The translations under genes were made by a program, and so were the position numbers. From positions 27,081 to 60,597 of the forward strand of contig PAQE01000020.1 of NCBI GenBank assembly GCA_002709705.1: a DNA stretch of 33,517 nt. The letters run 5' to 3'. Positions 16,832-25,045 of the stretch are shown here, one piece after another; position 1 is the first letter of the stretch, and every line of letters starts with the position of its first letter. Origin of the DNA: Methanobacteriota archaeon (lineage in GTDB: Archaea; Thermoplasmatota; Poseidoniia; Poseidoniales; Poseidoniaceae). Under the pieces are notes generated by a model. The model did not search any database and was not told the origin of the DNA. It worked only from the letters and a program-made list of their open reading frames with translations.

Positions 16832-17416
16832 ATGTATGAATTGGATCAAAGAATCGCTGAGCAATTAACCGAGGTCAGCCTCAATTCCTCAATCCAAGTT
16901 AGATGTGGAAATTCGAATGCGTTCATGGTTACTGCTTCCACAATGATTCCACTAATGCAGATGTTCGAAATGGGTGGCGTCTACATTTGCGCTACTCGTG
17001 GCGCAGTCGAGATTATCGAAGCATTCGAGGCAATTGGTGTTGATGTTTCCAACATTCAATTCGTAGATTTGGTTTCTTCAGGAATTTTGGGAGGCACAGA
17101 AGTACCTTACAGCAATATTACATTCGTTGACAGTCCAATCATGTTAGAAAGCGTGCTGCTGAGAACTCTTTACATCTTAAGAATCTCAAACAATGAAAGG
17201 AATTTCGTTCTTATTGATTCAGTCAATGCATTAGCGATTTACAATGAAGAGAGAATGCTGGCGGAATATCTTCACACCTTCATCAATACCTTTAGACAAA
17301 GAGAAGTATTGTCTGTCATTCTAAATATTCCAGACCAGGTGCCGCCAACGGTTCTTTCCAATCTTGACCTGTACTGTACCGACTTAATTGATAGAGGGCA
17401 GGTTGTAATTCATTGA
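16832..17416 (+). CDS. KaiC-like protein without a P-loop (probable pseudo-ATPase)
   Basis: A protein of about 194 residues that follows the fold pattern of its upstream neighbour. GVYICATRGAVEIIEAFEAIG matches the beta-strand/helix after the P-loop, and NFVLIDSVNALAIYNEERML matches Walker B and the helix after it. The region where Walker A should be reads CGNSNAFMVTASTMIP, with no Gly-Lys-Thr/Ser, so ATP binding by the normal route is not expected. It is also shorter, lacking the N-terminal strand and C-terminal strands. It is translated 2 bases after the active paralogue. Likely a regulatory or structural partner of the ATPase; haloarchaeal RecA-like proteins without a P-loop are a possible parallel. 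Confidence 0.75.
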   Translation: MYELDQRIAEQLTEVSLNSSIQVRCGNSNAFMVTASTMIPLMQMFEMGGVYICATRGAVEIIEAFEAIGVDVSNIQFVDLVSSGILGGTEVPYSNITFVDSPIMLESVLLRTLYILRISNNERNFVLIDSVNALAIYNEERMLAEYLHTFINTFRQREVLSVILNIPDQVPPTVLSNLDLYCTDLIDRGQVVIH

Positions 17417-17429
17417 GGGGGTTGATTAG

Positions 17430-18233
17430 ATGAGTAAGCAAATCAAATTCAGTCCTGATGATGAAGAATTCTTTGGTAGCGTTGGAAGTTTTGGCGTTCC
17501 AAAGTTCGATAATGCGATGAATGGGGGCGTCCCAAGAGGATTCTTGGTGGTCGGTTTTACCGAAACTGGTTCAGGTTTAGAATTGTTTGCAAAGCAACTG
17601 ACATCTCCTGCTGAAGAGCCAGACAATACAATCTTGATTTCTACAAACGAGAGTCAATTGGAGATTGCAAGGGTTTTCAATAAGTACAAGTGGCCAACAG
17701 ATATCGCTGTCAGAACTCTAGGTGAAGAATACAACGCTAAGGTTCTTGAGAAGGAATTGCTTGCTAGCCGTTACCGCCTTGAAGGCTTCAAGTTACCAGA
17801 TATCCAGCGTTTAGCTCAAACTAGGTTTGTAGATGATGACACTCAGGATTTCTTGACAGAGATGACTAACGAGATTATGGCAATGGGTCCTTACTTCAGA
17901 GCGGTCATTGATTCACTTGATTTCTTCATGCAAAGAGAAGATCAGAGCAGAGTAGTTGCGATGTTGCGTATGATGCAAGCACACACTCAAATCCACCGTG
18001 GAATATTGTTCGTCACTGTTTCAAAGGACACCATCACTCCTGCAATTAAGCAAGAAATGGCTGCTATTGCCGACATGGTTTGTGACTTCAAGGTAAGAAC
18101 AATTGGTTCCGATTTCGAAACCTCGATGACAGTCTCTAAGTTCAGAAATGCTCCCGAAAACTTGTCAATTATGGTTTTCAGAGTCACTCCAGAAGAAGGA
18201 ATTACTCCAGAAACTGTCGAGCGCATTGCCTGA
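17430..18233 (+). CDS. KaiC/FlaH-like protein with degenerate Walker A
   Basis: A 267-residue RecA-fold protein. It starts with FGVPKFDNAMNGGVPRGF, the standard entry of KaiC domains, then VVGFTETGSGLELFAKQL at the P-loop. The catalytic lysine position is Leu50 and the following Ser/Thr is Glu51, so hydrolysis should be lost, although the glycine loop shape remains. The Walker B region is RAVIDSLDFFMQ. The C-terminal strands resemble the first gene of the set. A GGGGG 8 bases before the ATG is its ribosome site. It ends the cluster; a 185-base spacer follows. The role is unknown; a complex with the active paralogue is inferred from gene order. Confidence 0.8.
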   Translation: MSKQIKFSPDDEEFFGSVGSFGVPKFDNAMNGGVPRGFLVVGFTETGSGLELFAKQLTSPAEEPDNTILISTNESQLEIARVFNKYKWPTDIAVRTLGEEYNAKVLEKELLASRYRLEGFKLPDIQRLAQTRFVDDDTQDFLTEMTNEIMAMGPYFRAVIDSLDFFMQREDQSRVVAMLRMMQAHTQIHRGILFVTVSKDTITPAIKQEMAAIADMVCDFKVRTIGSDFETSMTVSKFRNAPENLSIMVFRVTPEEGITPETVERIA

Positions 18234-18385
18234 TACGCTATGTGTGGATATTTACTCCATCTGGCGGTTACTGAATGGTTTACCCAAAGCCCATTTAACG
18301 CTGTAGCATGCGAATAAGAATTCGTTTCGCCCGCTCTTTAAAAGCCAATATTCGATTATTTCCAGTATGATTTTTAGGGTGCCCT

Positions 18386-18395
18386 AATTTTATCT
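18386..18395 (+). promoter_or_regulatory. TATA-like box of the M28-ZIP fusion gene
   Basis: AATTTTATCT is centred about 28 bases before the ATG at 18419, which supports this start and a leaderless transcript. The 18234-18418 spacer also has an earlier TTTAAAA at about 18340. It has no gene that I can see. Confidence 0.5.
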
Positions 18396-18418
18396 AGGGC
18401 TCGCTTTACGCCACCAAC

Positions 18419-20692
18419 ATGGGGCCGTCCTCAGACCGTACGTTGACCATTGTCGGTTTGATTTCAGCTATTGTTCTATTATCGAGTTTAACATACGAAT
18501 ATCTTCTTCATGAAGAAAATGAGATTTCCTTTTCAATAGATAATTCGGACATGATTGAGGACATCGATAGAATTGCATCATTTGGCCCAAGAGTAGCAGG
18601 TTCTGCTGAAGAAAATCTTGCAACAGAGTACATAAGCCAACGATTTATCGAAATCGGCCTTGAAAATGTTAAGGTTGAGGAATTTCAGGTAACAGGTGCT
18701 TGGTTTGTTGATGCAGACCCTGACGAGCATCAAATATTGATGCATGCGCAATTAGAGCAGGGATTGCAAAATGGCCCAGGATTGCCTGACGGAACTGCAG
18801 GTTCTGGAAGAATTGCTATTGAAGAAACAGGTCATTTAAACCATATAGAGGCTTTTACTTATCTAGGATATTCAGGCGCTAATCACAAGCATGACAACAT
18901 GCTTACCTTCCTTGGAAACGGTTCAGCAGAGCAATTCGAGAGTATTGGTGATTTAACCGACCTCGCTGTAATGATTAATTATGATAATTCACGAAGTCTC
19001 GCTGAGATTTACAAAGACTCCATAGATCGAAATGCTGGTGTCGTAATGATATATTCAGAAGGGGTTGAAACTCCACCTTTCCGTTCAGTAACGGTCAAAG
19101 AAAATGGAGAAACTGTTCCGTTTCCTGATGCTTACGATGGACAATATGCAGACTCACTGATTCCATACATATACATCTCTGAAAGTGTCGCAATGGTGTT
19201 TCATGATTATATCGAACAGGCGGAAAGCGATTCCACAATATTTGCATCATTGGATGGATTTTGGGAAGGAAATAATGTTGGCACCAGGAGTGTAAAAGTC
19301 GTAACTGGAGAACTTCCAGGTAAAGGAGAAGGTGAGATTTTAGTTGGCGCTCACCATGACTCTGTTTACATTAGCCCTGGGGCAGTTGACAATGCTGTTG
19401 GCGTGTCACAACTTTTCGAAGTTGCTACACAACTAAGCGAACTTAACCTAGACTCAACTGTTAGATTTGCGACATGGGGTGGCGAAGAGCTTGGTTTGCT
19501 TGGCAGTCAAGCCTACATAGAATCCAATCAAGAATACATAGAGTCTCTCGATTTGTACATCAACCTAGATTCAACAAATCTCAATCCATCCAAAGGGCTT
19601 GGCACTCTTGGAATTGAAACATCTGATGCTAACCTTGTTGATTCCATTTCTAAAATCCAGAGTTCAGTGTTGAATAATGGGGAATGGAATGAATATGATG
19701 CGACTGTCCAAGTAAACCCACAAGGTAACAGTGATCATCGAGCGTTTAATCAATTTGGTACGACTACAATAGGATTTTATGGATGGGAATATGAAGAATA
19801 CCATCGCCAAACCGATGTGCCAAGCGTTATTCATCAAGAGAGTTTAGCATTAACAGTAGAAATTGTCCTACAAGTCCTTGTTACTCAAGGTGGTCATGAA
19901 AGCGTGGAGGAACCGCTCATCCAAATCTCCGGCTTGGAGGGTGAATCAGAATCATGGGTCTTTCCTTTTGTTCTAGCTCTATTGGCTGGGCTAGCAACTG
20001 GAATCGGTGGATTGATTGTGTTTGTTGTGAAAGAAATCAGTCAGGAAATGATGGCTTTTTTACTAGCGATGGCTGCTGGTGTGATGTTGTTGGTTTCTGT
20101 CCTTGATTTGTGGTTTGGCCAGGCGTTGGAAAATGGTTTCCTACCTATCACTATTTCATTTGGTATTGGCATGGCGATCGTTTATGCGGTGGGTATGTAC
20201 ACTACGAAAGGTGAGGATATCTCGGAAATGACAAAAGAGCGAAAACTGTACAAATCCGGCATCTTAACTGCTATTGCCTTAGCAATTCATAACTTTCCAG
20301 AAGGGCTAGCAATGGGCGTTGCTGTCCTCGAATCAGCTCAGTATGGTGTTGTGCTCATGGCTGCTATTGCCTTACACAACATACCAGAAGGCATCGCAGT
20401 AGCTGCACCAATTCAAGCAGGGGGCGGGGGGCGGCTGAAAGCAACACTTATTGCAATGGCGACTGGTTTTACAGAACCATTGGGAGCCTTGTTTGCCTTG
20501 TTGATTTTAGGACCAATATTGACGCCATTCATGGTTGGGTGTTCGCTCGCATTTGTCGGGGGAATAATGACGGTTGTTGCTTACAACGAATTAATACCCC
20601 AAGCGATGGAACAAAATCGTCCGAGGCACCTTGTTGTAGGGGCGGTATTTGGGGCTGCAGTAATGCAACTTAGCCTACTATTACTTGGTTGA
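18419..20692 (+). CDS. M28 zinc metallopeptidase fused to a ZIP metal permease
   Basis: A single 757-residue ORF with two families. Residues 9-27 form a membrane anchor. Residues about 40-490 are an M28 peptidase. The five expected co-catalytic zinc ligands and the general base are visible: His312 (GAHHDS), Asp324 (GAVDNAVG), Glu356/Glu357 (GGEELG), Asp384 (NLDS) and His440 (NSDHRAF). Residues about 512-757 are a ZIP transporter of the GufA/ZupT type with eight probable helices, including the paired metal-site motifs HNFPEG (624-629) and HNIPEG (653-658). The peptidase should lie outside the cell and the ZIP domain in the membrane. ZIP proteins import Zn and related metals. Both halves look intact, so the fusion may tie peptide breakdown to metal uptake (inference). 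The reading frame is unbroken through the junction and through a G-rich stretch near 20420. Confidence 0.9.
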   Translation: MGPSSDRTLTIVGLISAIVLLSSLTYEYLLHEENEISFSIDNSDMIEDIDRIASFGPRVAGSAEENLATEYISQRFIEIGLENVKVEEFQVTGAWFVDADPDEHQILMHAQLEQGLQNGPGLPDGTAGSGRIAIEETGHLNHIEAFTYLGYSGANHKHDNMLTFLGNGSAEQFESIGDLTDLAVMINYDNSRSLAEIYKDSIDRNAGVVMIYSEGVETPPFRSVTVKENGETVPFPDAYDGQYADSLIPYIYISESVAMVFHDYIEQAESDSTIFASLDGFWEGNNVGTRSVKVVTGELPGKGEGEILVGAHHDSVYISPGAVDNAVGVSQLFEVATQLSELNLDSTVRFATWGGEELGLLGSQAYIESNQEYIESLDLYINLDSTNLNPSKGLGTLGIETSDANLVDSISKIQSSVLNNGEWNEYDATVQVNPQGNSDHRAFNQFGTTTIGFYGWEYEEYHRQTDVPSVIHQESLALTVEIVLQVLVTQGGHESVEEPLIQISGLEGESESWVFPFVLALLAGLATGIGGLIVFVVKEISQEMMAFLLAMAAGVMLLVSVLDLWFGQALENGFLPITISFGIGMAIVYAVGMYTTKGEDISEMTKERKLYKSGILTAIALAIHNFPEGLAMGVAVLESAQYGVVLMAAIALHNIPEGIAVAAPIQAGGGGRLKATLIAMATGFTEPLGALFALLILGPILTPFMVGCSLAFVGGIMTVVAYNELIPQAMEQNRPRHLVVGAVFGAAVMQLSLLLLG

Positions 20693-20873
20693 TAATATTC
20701 TTTCGAAGCCCATTCGAATAGCGTTCATACATTGGGTATCTTATCGTCGACAAACACACGAAGAATCCCTAGTTTGAATGACCAGACAAGTGTTTGGATG
20801 AAATTTCTTCTTGGCTGGGAACACTGTAATGTTTAATTCATTCAAGGTATTCGAGATAATAATTGTGAGGAAA

Positions 20874-21233
20874 ATGTCCATTTTCATCAATAGCGAAGCG
20901 AAACAGAGATTCCAAGGCTTTTGGTTTGGATTAGGAATTCCTATTTTAGGTGGATGGGGAATATCTCTATTTTCATTGATTCTTTTAACAAATAGGAATT
21001 TGGGTATTGCGGGTAATCCATACAGCCCAATGACACATATTGTCATCATACTTTGGATCTCGGGGCACCTACTAATGTGGCCATTATTGTCATGGTTGAT
21101 GATTCGTCGAGCGAAAAAAACTGGGAATTTACATTGTGAAAAAGGTTCTCGTTTATCGCTGAAGTTGGCTATTGCCTGGATTACTTTCATCGTTTCTGTT
21201 GGAGCCATTCAAGCACTTTTAGGAGGTGCGTGA
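20874..21233 (+). CDS. Small membrane protein of unknown function
   Basis: A protein of about 119 residues starting MSIFINSEAKQRF, with three likely membrane helices: FGLGIPILGGWGISLFSLILL, THIVIILWISGHLLMWPLLSWL and LKLAIAWITFIVSVGAIQALL. A GTGAGG ribosome-site-like stretch precedes the ATG at 20874, which is preferred over an in-frame ATG at 20829. TTTAATTC at 20832-20839 may be the TATA box. Its stop directly abuts the next start, so the two are an operon. I do not recognise the family. A minus-strand ORF over the same bases has no such features. Confidence 0.65.
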   Translation: MSIFINSEAKQRFQGFWFGLGIPILGGWGISLFSLILLTNRNLGIAGNPYSPMTHIVIILWISGHLLMWPLLSWLMIRRAKKTGNLHCEKGSRLSLKLAIAWITFIVSVGAIQALLGGA

Positions 21234-21698
21234 ATGTCATCTGATATCTCTAAAATTTTAGAGGATAAAGTAATGGTAAAATGTCCTTCTTGCGACATCG
21301 ATCTAGCAGCCCCGTTGAACTATTTTGGAAAGGTTCTCTGTCCCGCCTGTAAAGAAAAGTTCCCGGTCAACTCTGAAGATAATTTAGAGATTGAAATCAA
21401 TGATGGAGTTTTCTGGAAGGGGTTTTTTGCACCCTTGTGGCCTACAATTATAGTTGTCTTATTGGCAATGACTGGTATTCTTTCAAGTAATTCTTCCCCA
21501 GACCTAACGGGCTTAATCTGGTTCATGTGCTCACTTATTTTATGGCCCATAATCGGTTTTAGTATAGCGAAAAGTCGTGGGATTTTTGTGAAAAGTTTCC
21601 GCGAAGGGGCGCGCAATTCTGCGATTGCAGCAATAATTGTTGGAGGGTTAATTTGGCTTTGGTTCCTCAGCTTTATTGCTGGTGGAGTTACTAACTGA
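21234..21698 (+). CDS. Zinc-ribbon membrane protein of unknown function
   Basis: A 154-residue protein. Residues about 17-45 form a zinc ribbon (VKCPSCDIDLAAPLNYFGKV followed by CPACKEKF), two C-P-x-C knuckles 21 residues apart. Three hydrophobic segments follow (PLWPTIIVVLLAMTGIL, LTGLIWFMCSLILWPIIGFS, AIAAIIVGGLIWLWFLSFIA). A GGAGGTG ribosome site sits in the end of the previous gene. The layout of an N-terminal ribbon then helices resembles small membrane proteins of unclear role in many archaea. The joint expression with the previous small membrane protein suggests they act together. Confidence 0.75.
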   Translation: MSSDISKILEDKVMVKCPSCDIDLAAPLNYFGKVLCPACKEKFPVNSEDNLEIEINDGVFWKGFFAPLWPTIIVVLLAMTGILSSNSSPDLTGLIWFMCSLILWPIIGFSIAKSRGIFVKSFREGARNSAIAAIIVGGLIWLWFLSFIAGGVTN

Positions 21699-21764
21699 GT
21701 TGCATGAAATTTGAAATTGCAAAGCGATTTATTGGTCGTTTAGACGCAACTTTACGGGTTGGAA

Positions 21765-22505
21765 TTATTCAGGCTTATTTGCCTTGAATCGACTTGACAT
21801 TCCAGGGAATAGTAATCTTGCCTTCACTTTCTCGAATCCTAAATCTTTCATGATACCCTTGTAGTAAGAGTGAGTCCCATAATGCGTGTATGTTCTTGCT
21901 AACCATTTCCATGGATGATTAGGATCCTTAGTAACTATTCTAGCAACCCATTGTACGAAGGTCGCCATGTACAACCTGCCGAATAATCCATGTAGCCAGT
22001 TGGCCTTTCCAGCATCACAAATCACCAATTGCCCACCTGGTTTCAAAACCCTGAATATCTCTTCTAGGCCTTTCCTTTTGTCTTTGAAATCCCTAAACGA
22101 AAATAGACAGAAAACTCTGTCAAAAGTATTGTCGGGAAGCGGTATGTCTTCAGCAATTGCTTCGACATAACTAGCCTGCGATTCACCACGCTCCGTGCGA
22201 ACTTTGTCGACTCGCTTTTTGCAAACTTTCAGCATTTCAGCACTAGGGTCTAGGCAGGTTAAATCCATGCCAATAATATCCACGGCGAACGAACCAGGTC
22301 CGCAGCCAACCTCCAGAACTTTCATACCTGGCTTAGCGTGACTTCGGACATGTTTTCTCATTCCTTTATCGAAACCCAGAGTCATTATTTTGTTGACTTT
22401 ATCATAGACGGGAATGGTGGCTTCGAGTTGCCTCTCCAGTTCAGTCCACGCCTCTTCGTCGATTCCGGAAGGATCGAAACCACCTGTGCTAGAGCGGTCG
22501 GCCAT
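21765..22505 (-). CDS. UbiE/MenG-type quinone C-methyltransferase
   Basis: A 246-residue class I SAM methyltransferase. VYDKVNKIMTLGFDKGMRKHV matches the hallmark Y-D-x-x-N-x-x-M-T-L-G-x-D of UbiE/MenG. SAM-binding motif I is VLEVGCGPGSFAVD, with CLDPSAEML next and a post-motif RVLKPGGQLVICDAG. The family methylates demethylmenaquinone (or ubiquinone precursors). In an archaeon with heme-A respiration genes, menaquinone is the likely product. It is transcribed away from the ATP synthase operon with a 133-base shared upstream region, and is convergent with the zinc-ribbon gene. Generic small-molecule methylation cannot be excluded. Confidence 0.8.
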   Translation of the reverse strand: MADRSSTGGFDPSGIDEEAWTELERQLEATIPVYDKVNKIMTLGFDKGMRKHVRSHAKPGMKVLEVGCGPGSFAVDIIGMDLTCLDPSAEMLKVCKKRVDKVRTERGESQASYVEAIAEDIPLPDNTFDRVFCLFSFRDFKDKRKGLEEIFRVLKPGGQLVICDAGKANWLHGLFGRLYMATFVQWVARIVTKDPNHPWKWLARTYTHYGTHSYYKGIMKDLGFEKVKARLLFPGMSSRFKANKPE

Positions 22506-22638
22506 GATTGCCGGTCATGGATTTGGGCTTTGACGGTTTGGTGGGGTTACCATGAATTTCGCCTCGAGAAAATTCGACTTTGGCACCACATGGGTTATGA
22601 ACCCGTTCTGAGTCGGGCGGGATACCAAGGGTGATACC

Positions 22639-22956
22639 ATGGGTATGGCAAATGTACTTCAGAGCATCAAAGATGCAGAAGAGGCAGCAGATGCAAAAAT
22701 TGCTGCATCGAAAGAAGAAGCGGCTAAAATCATTGCAGATGCAAGAAAAGAAGCCGCAGATATCATCCAAAACGCTCAGGATGGAGCAGTCAGTTCGACC
22801 GTAAAAACACTTGATTCGGCACGAAGTAAAGCCGGCAAGGAAGCAGAAGGTGTGCAGGCTGAGGGCGCTAAGGTTGTTGAAGGGATTCAATCTTCAGCAG
22901 GCGATCGCCAAGCAGCAGCAGTCCAACTAGTAATTGATTCTCTGATGTCCAACTGA
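22639..22956 (+). CDS. atpH: A-type ATP synthase subunit H
   Basis: A 105-residue Ala/Glu/Lys-rich coiled-coil protein (AEEAADAKIAASKEEAAKII), matching subunit H/G of the A1Ao peripheral stalk, which pairs with subunit E to hold the catalytic head still. The ATG at 22639 follows a GGTGAT ribosome-site-like stretch; an ATG at 22645 is possible. It is the first gene of the operon. In the leader a GGGTT-ATG-AACCC hairpin (22592-22604) and a GAAAATTCG TATA-like element (22567-22575) can be seen. Confidence 0.82.
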   Translation: MGMANVLQSIKDAEEAADAKIAASKEEAAKIIADARKEAADIIQNAQDGAVSSTVKTLDSARSKAGKEAEGVQAEGAKVVEGIQSSAGDRQAAAVQLVIDSLMSN

Positions 22957-22966
22957 GGTGTAATTA

Positions 22967-25006
22967 ATGCTGAGTACAGTCGAAATGTCCCGCCTTACCA
23001 TGGCAGGGTCGAGTAATAATCTCGACGAAGCACTTCGAATATGTGCAGATCTAGGTAATGTTCACATCAAGCCTTATTCTGGCGATACTGATGGAATCAC
23101 TGTTGGAACACCACATCCGGATGCAGATGATATATCCGCACTTTTGGCCAAAGTCCGTTCAGTTAACTCAGCCTTGAAATGTTCAAACAAACAAGGACCA
23201 GTGTCCTCAAAGAATGTAAAGGATGCGATTTCTGGAAGTTTCCCAGAAAAGGTTGATTCCATTACAGAAATTATCGCTAAAAAATCAGATGCTGAGAACG
23301 AGATTTCCAAACTTTCAGAAAGAGTGGCAATCTTAACCACTATTGCTCCTCTTGATCTTCCAGTTGAGTTGATGACTGAAATTGCGTCTGTTGACGTATA
23401 CCTTGGAGAAACCTCCAAGGCAGGTAAGGCTGCTCAGGTATTTGGTGAATTGAGTTCCAGAGTAGAGATGCACATTGCAGGCAATGTCATCGCAGTAGCA
23501 TGCCAAGGCAAAGATGGCGCTGAAGTTCAAATGGCATTGGGCGAATTGGGCGCAAAATCAATTCAGATTCCGACCGGTAAGGGCACACCCTCCAAGCTGC
23601 TAGACCAAGCATCCAAGGACATCAATATTCTCGAGAGAACAGTTGCAGATTGTGATTCAGAAATGCAGTCTTGGACAAATGCTAACGGTAGAATGTTGAT
23701 GGCAGTTCAAGAACATCTGGAAAGAGAATCTGAGATTCTTACTGGCCACACTCTATGTGCTACAAGTGCTCACGCATTCGCTCTAGAGGCATGGCTACCT
23801 ACATCTGAAGCAGATGCTGCTAGAAGTGTACTATCTAAGGTCAGTTCACACTTGTCAATTGAGGCATTTGTAGATGACCACCATGGACACGGCCACGATG
23901 ATGACCATCATCACCACGAAACCGAATATCCACCTATTGAATATAACAACATGGCAGCTACAAAGCATGCATCACTTCTAACTAACTTAGTTGGTAGGCC
24001 AAAATATGGAACACTAGATCCAACTAGTATCATTGCATTCACCTTCCCAATCTTCTATGGATTGATTTTGGGAGACGCAGGATATGGTCTTGTAATCATG
24101 CTGTTGGCATTATTCTTGAAGTCTAAGATTGGCCATGATCCTGCCGGAGCTGTAGCATCACGAATTTTGATGAACATGGGTATTGCGACCTTCATAGTTG
24201 GAGTTCTTACAGCAGAAGCATTTGGCTTCGTTATCGAAAAGTGGGATGCCTTCGTATGGCTATACGAGCCAATGTACAGCGGTACCAAGTATGCACTTCA
24301 GGACACTGTATTCATCGAGTGGTTTGGATTATCTCACACCTACCTTCCTTTCCATAGAGCAGGTGGCGCCCTACAAGATTACATTCTGTTGTCCATCTAC
24401 CTTGGATGCGCTCATCTATTGCTTGGTTTCATTATTGGATTCATCAATGTGTTCAAGGCTCACGGAATTGTTGCAGCCTTCTTCGAAAAGGGTTCCTGGC
24501 TACTAATCTTGATTGGTGGCTCCGCACACATCTTGAGATTCATTACAGATGACAGTTACGGAACATTCGAAGGCTCAATTTGGTCGATGATGGTGATTGT
24601 TGGCGTATTGTGTCTAATTATTGGTCTGGCAGTGTACGAAGGCTTCGGATGGCTTGGTGGAATGATTATGGGTCCAATCGAGACATTCGGCCTACTCGCA
24701 AACACTCTATCGTACCTGAGAATTATGGCAGTTGGTGTAGCCGGTGTCAAGATTGCTGAAATCGGTAATGAGATGGGCTTCCATGGCATGGCAGATGCCA
24801 TCTCTTCAGGCGATTATTTAATCGCATTTGCATTATTCTTCTTGTGGATAGGCGTACAAGTATTCGCTTTAGCACTTGGATTATTATCTCCAAGTATCCA
24901 CGCTATCCGTCTGCACTTCGTTGAGTGGATGGGTAAGTTCCATGACGGCTCCGGAGAGGAGTTCCAACCATTGGGTGGCCGTCCTCTACATGTGGAGGGC
25001 CACTAA
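22967..25006 (+). CDS. atpI: A-type ATP synthase subunit I (a)
   Basis: A 679-residue stator subunit that carries the ion half-channels beside the c-ring. Residues 1-300 form the cytoplasmic two-lobed arm with coiled-coil segments. Residues about 340-650 hold the membrane part, including FYGLILGDAGYGLVIMLLALF and LLANTLSYLRIMAVGVAG, whose arginine is the expected ion-path residue. Unusually, the two parts are joined by a His/Asp-rich linker at about residues 304-317 (DDHHGHGHDDDHHHH). A GAGGTG ribosome site precedes the ATG. Confidence 0.94.
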   Translation: MLSTVEMSRLTMAGSSNNLDEALRICADLGNVHIKPYSGDTDGITVGTPHPDADDISALLAKVRSVNSALKCSNKQGPVSSKNVKDAISGSFPEKVDSITEIIAKKSDAENEISKLSERVAILTTIAPLDLPVELMTEIASVDVYLGETSKAGKAAQVFGELSSRVEMHIAGNVIAVACQGKDGAEVQMALGELGAKSIQIPTGKGTPSKLLDQASKDINILERTVADCDSEMQSWTNANGRMLMAVQEHLERESEILTGHTLCATSAHAFALEAWLPTSEADAARSVLSKVSSHLSIEAFVDDHHGHGHDDDHHHHETEYPPIEYNNMAATKHASLLTNLVGRPKYGTLDPTSIIAFTFPIFYGLILGDAGYGLVIMLLALFLKSKIGHDPAGAVASRILMNMGIATFIVGVLTAEAFGFVIEKWDAFVWLYEPMYSGTKYALQDTVFIEWFGLSHTYLPFHRAGGALQDYILLSIYLGCAHLLLGFIIGFINVFKAHGIVAAFFEKGSWLLILIGGSAHILRFITDDSYGTFEGSIWSMMVIVGVLCLIIGLAVYEGFGWLGGMIMGPIETFGLLANTLSYLRIMAVGVAGVKIAEIGNEMGFHGMADAISSGDYLIAFALFFLWIGVQVFALALGLLSPSIHAIRLHFVEWMGKFHDGSGEEFQPLGGRPLHVEGH

Positions 25007-25045
25007 TATCACAGTCCCAAATGGACAAAATAGGAGGAAAAAAGA

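Noticed and set aside
20415-20440. G-rich run as a possible frameshift in the ZIP domain
   Set aside because: The frame stays open and keeps a Gly-rich loop, followed by expected ZIP helices; no sign of a shift.
20741-21208. 155-codon minus-strand ORF
   Set aside because: It lies opposite a coupled pair of plus-strand membrane-protein genes and shows no domain, signal or ribosome site.
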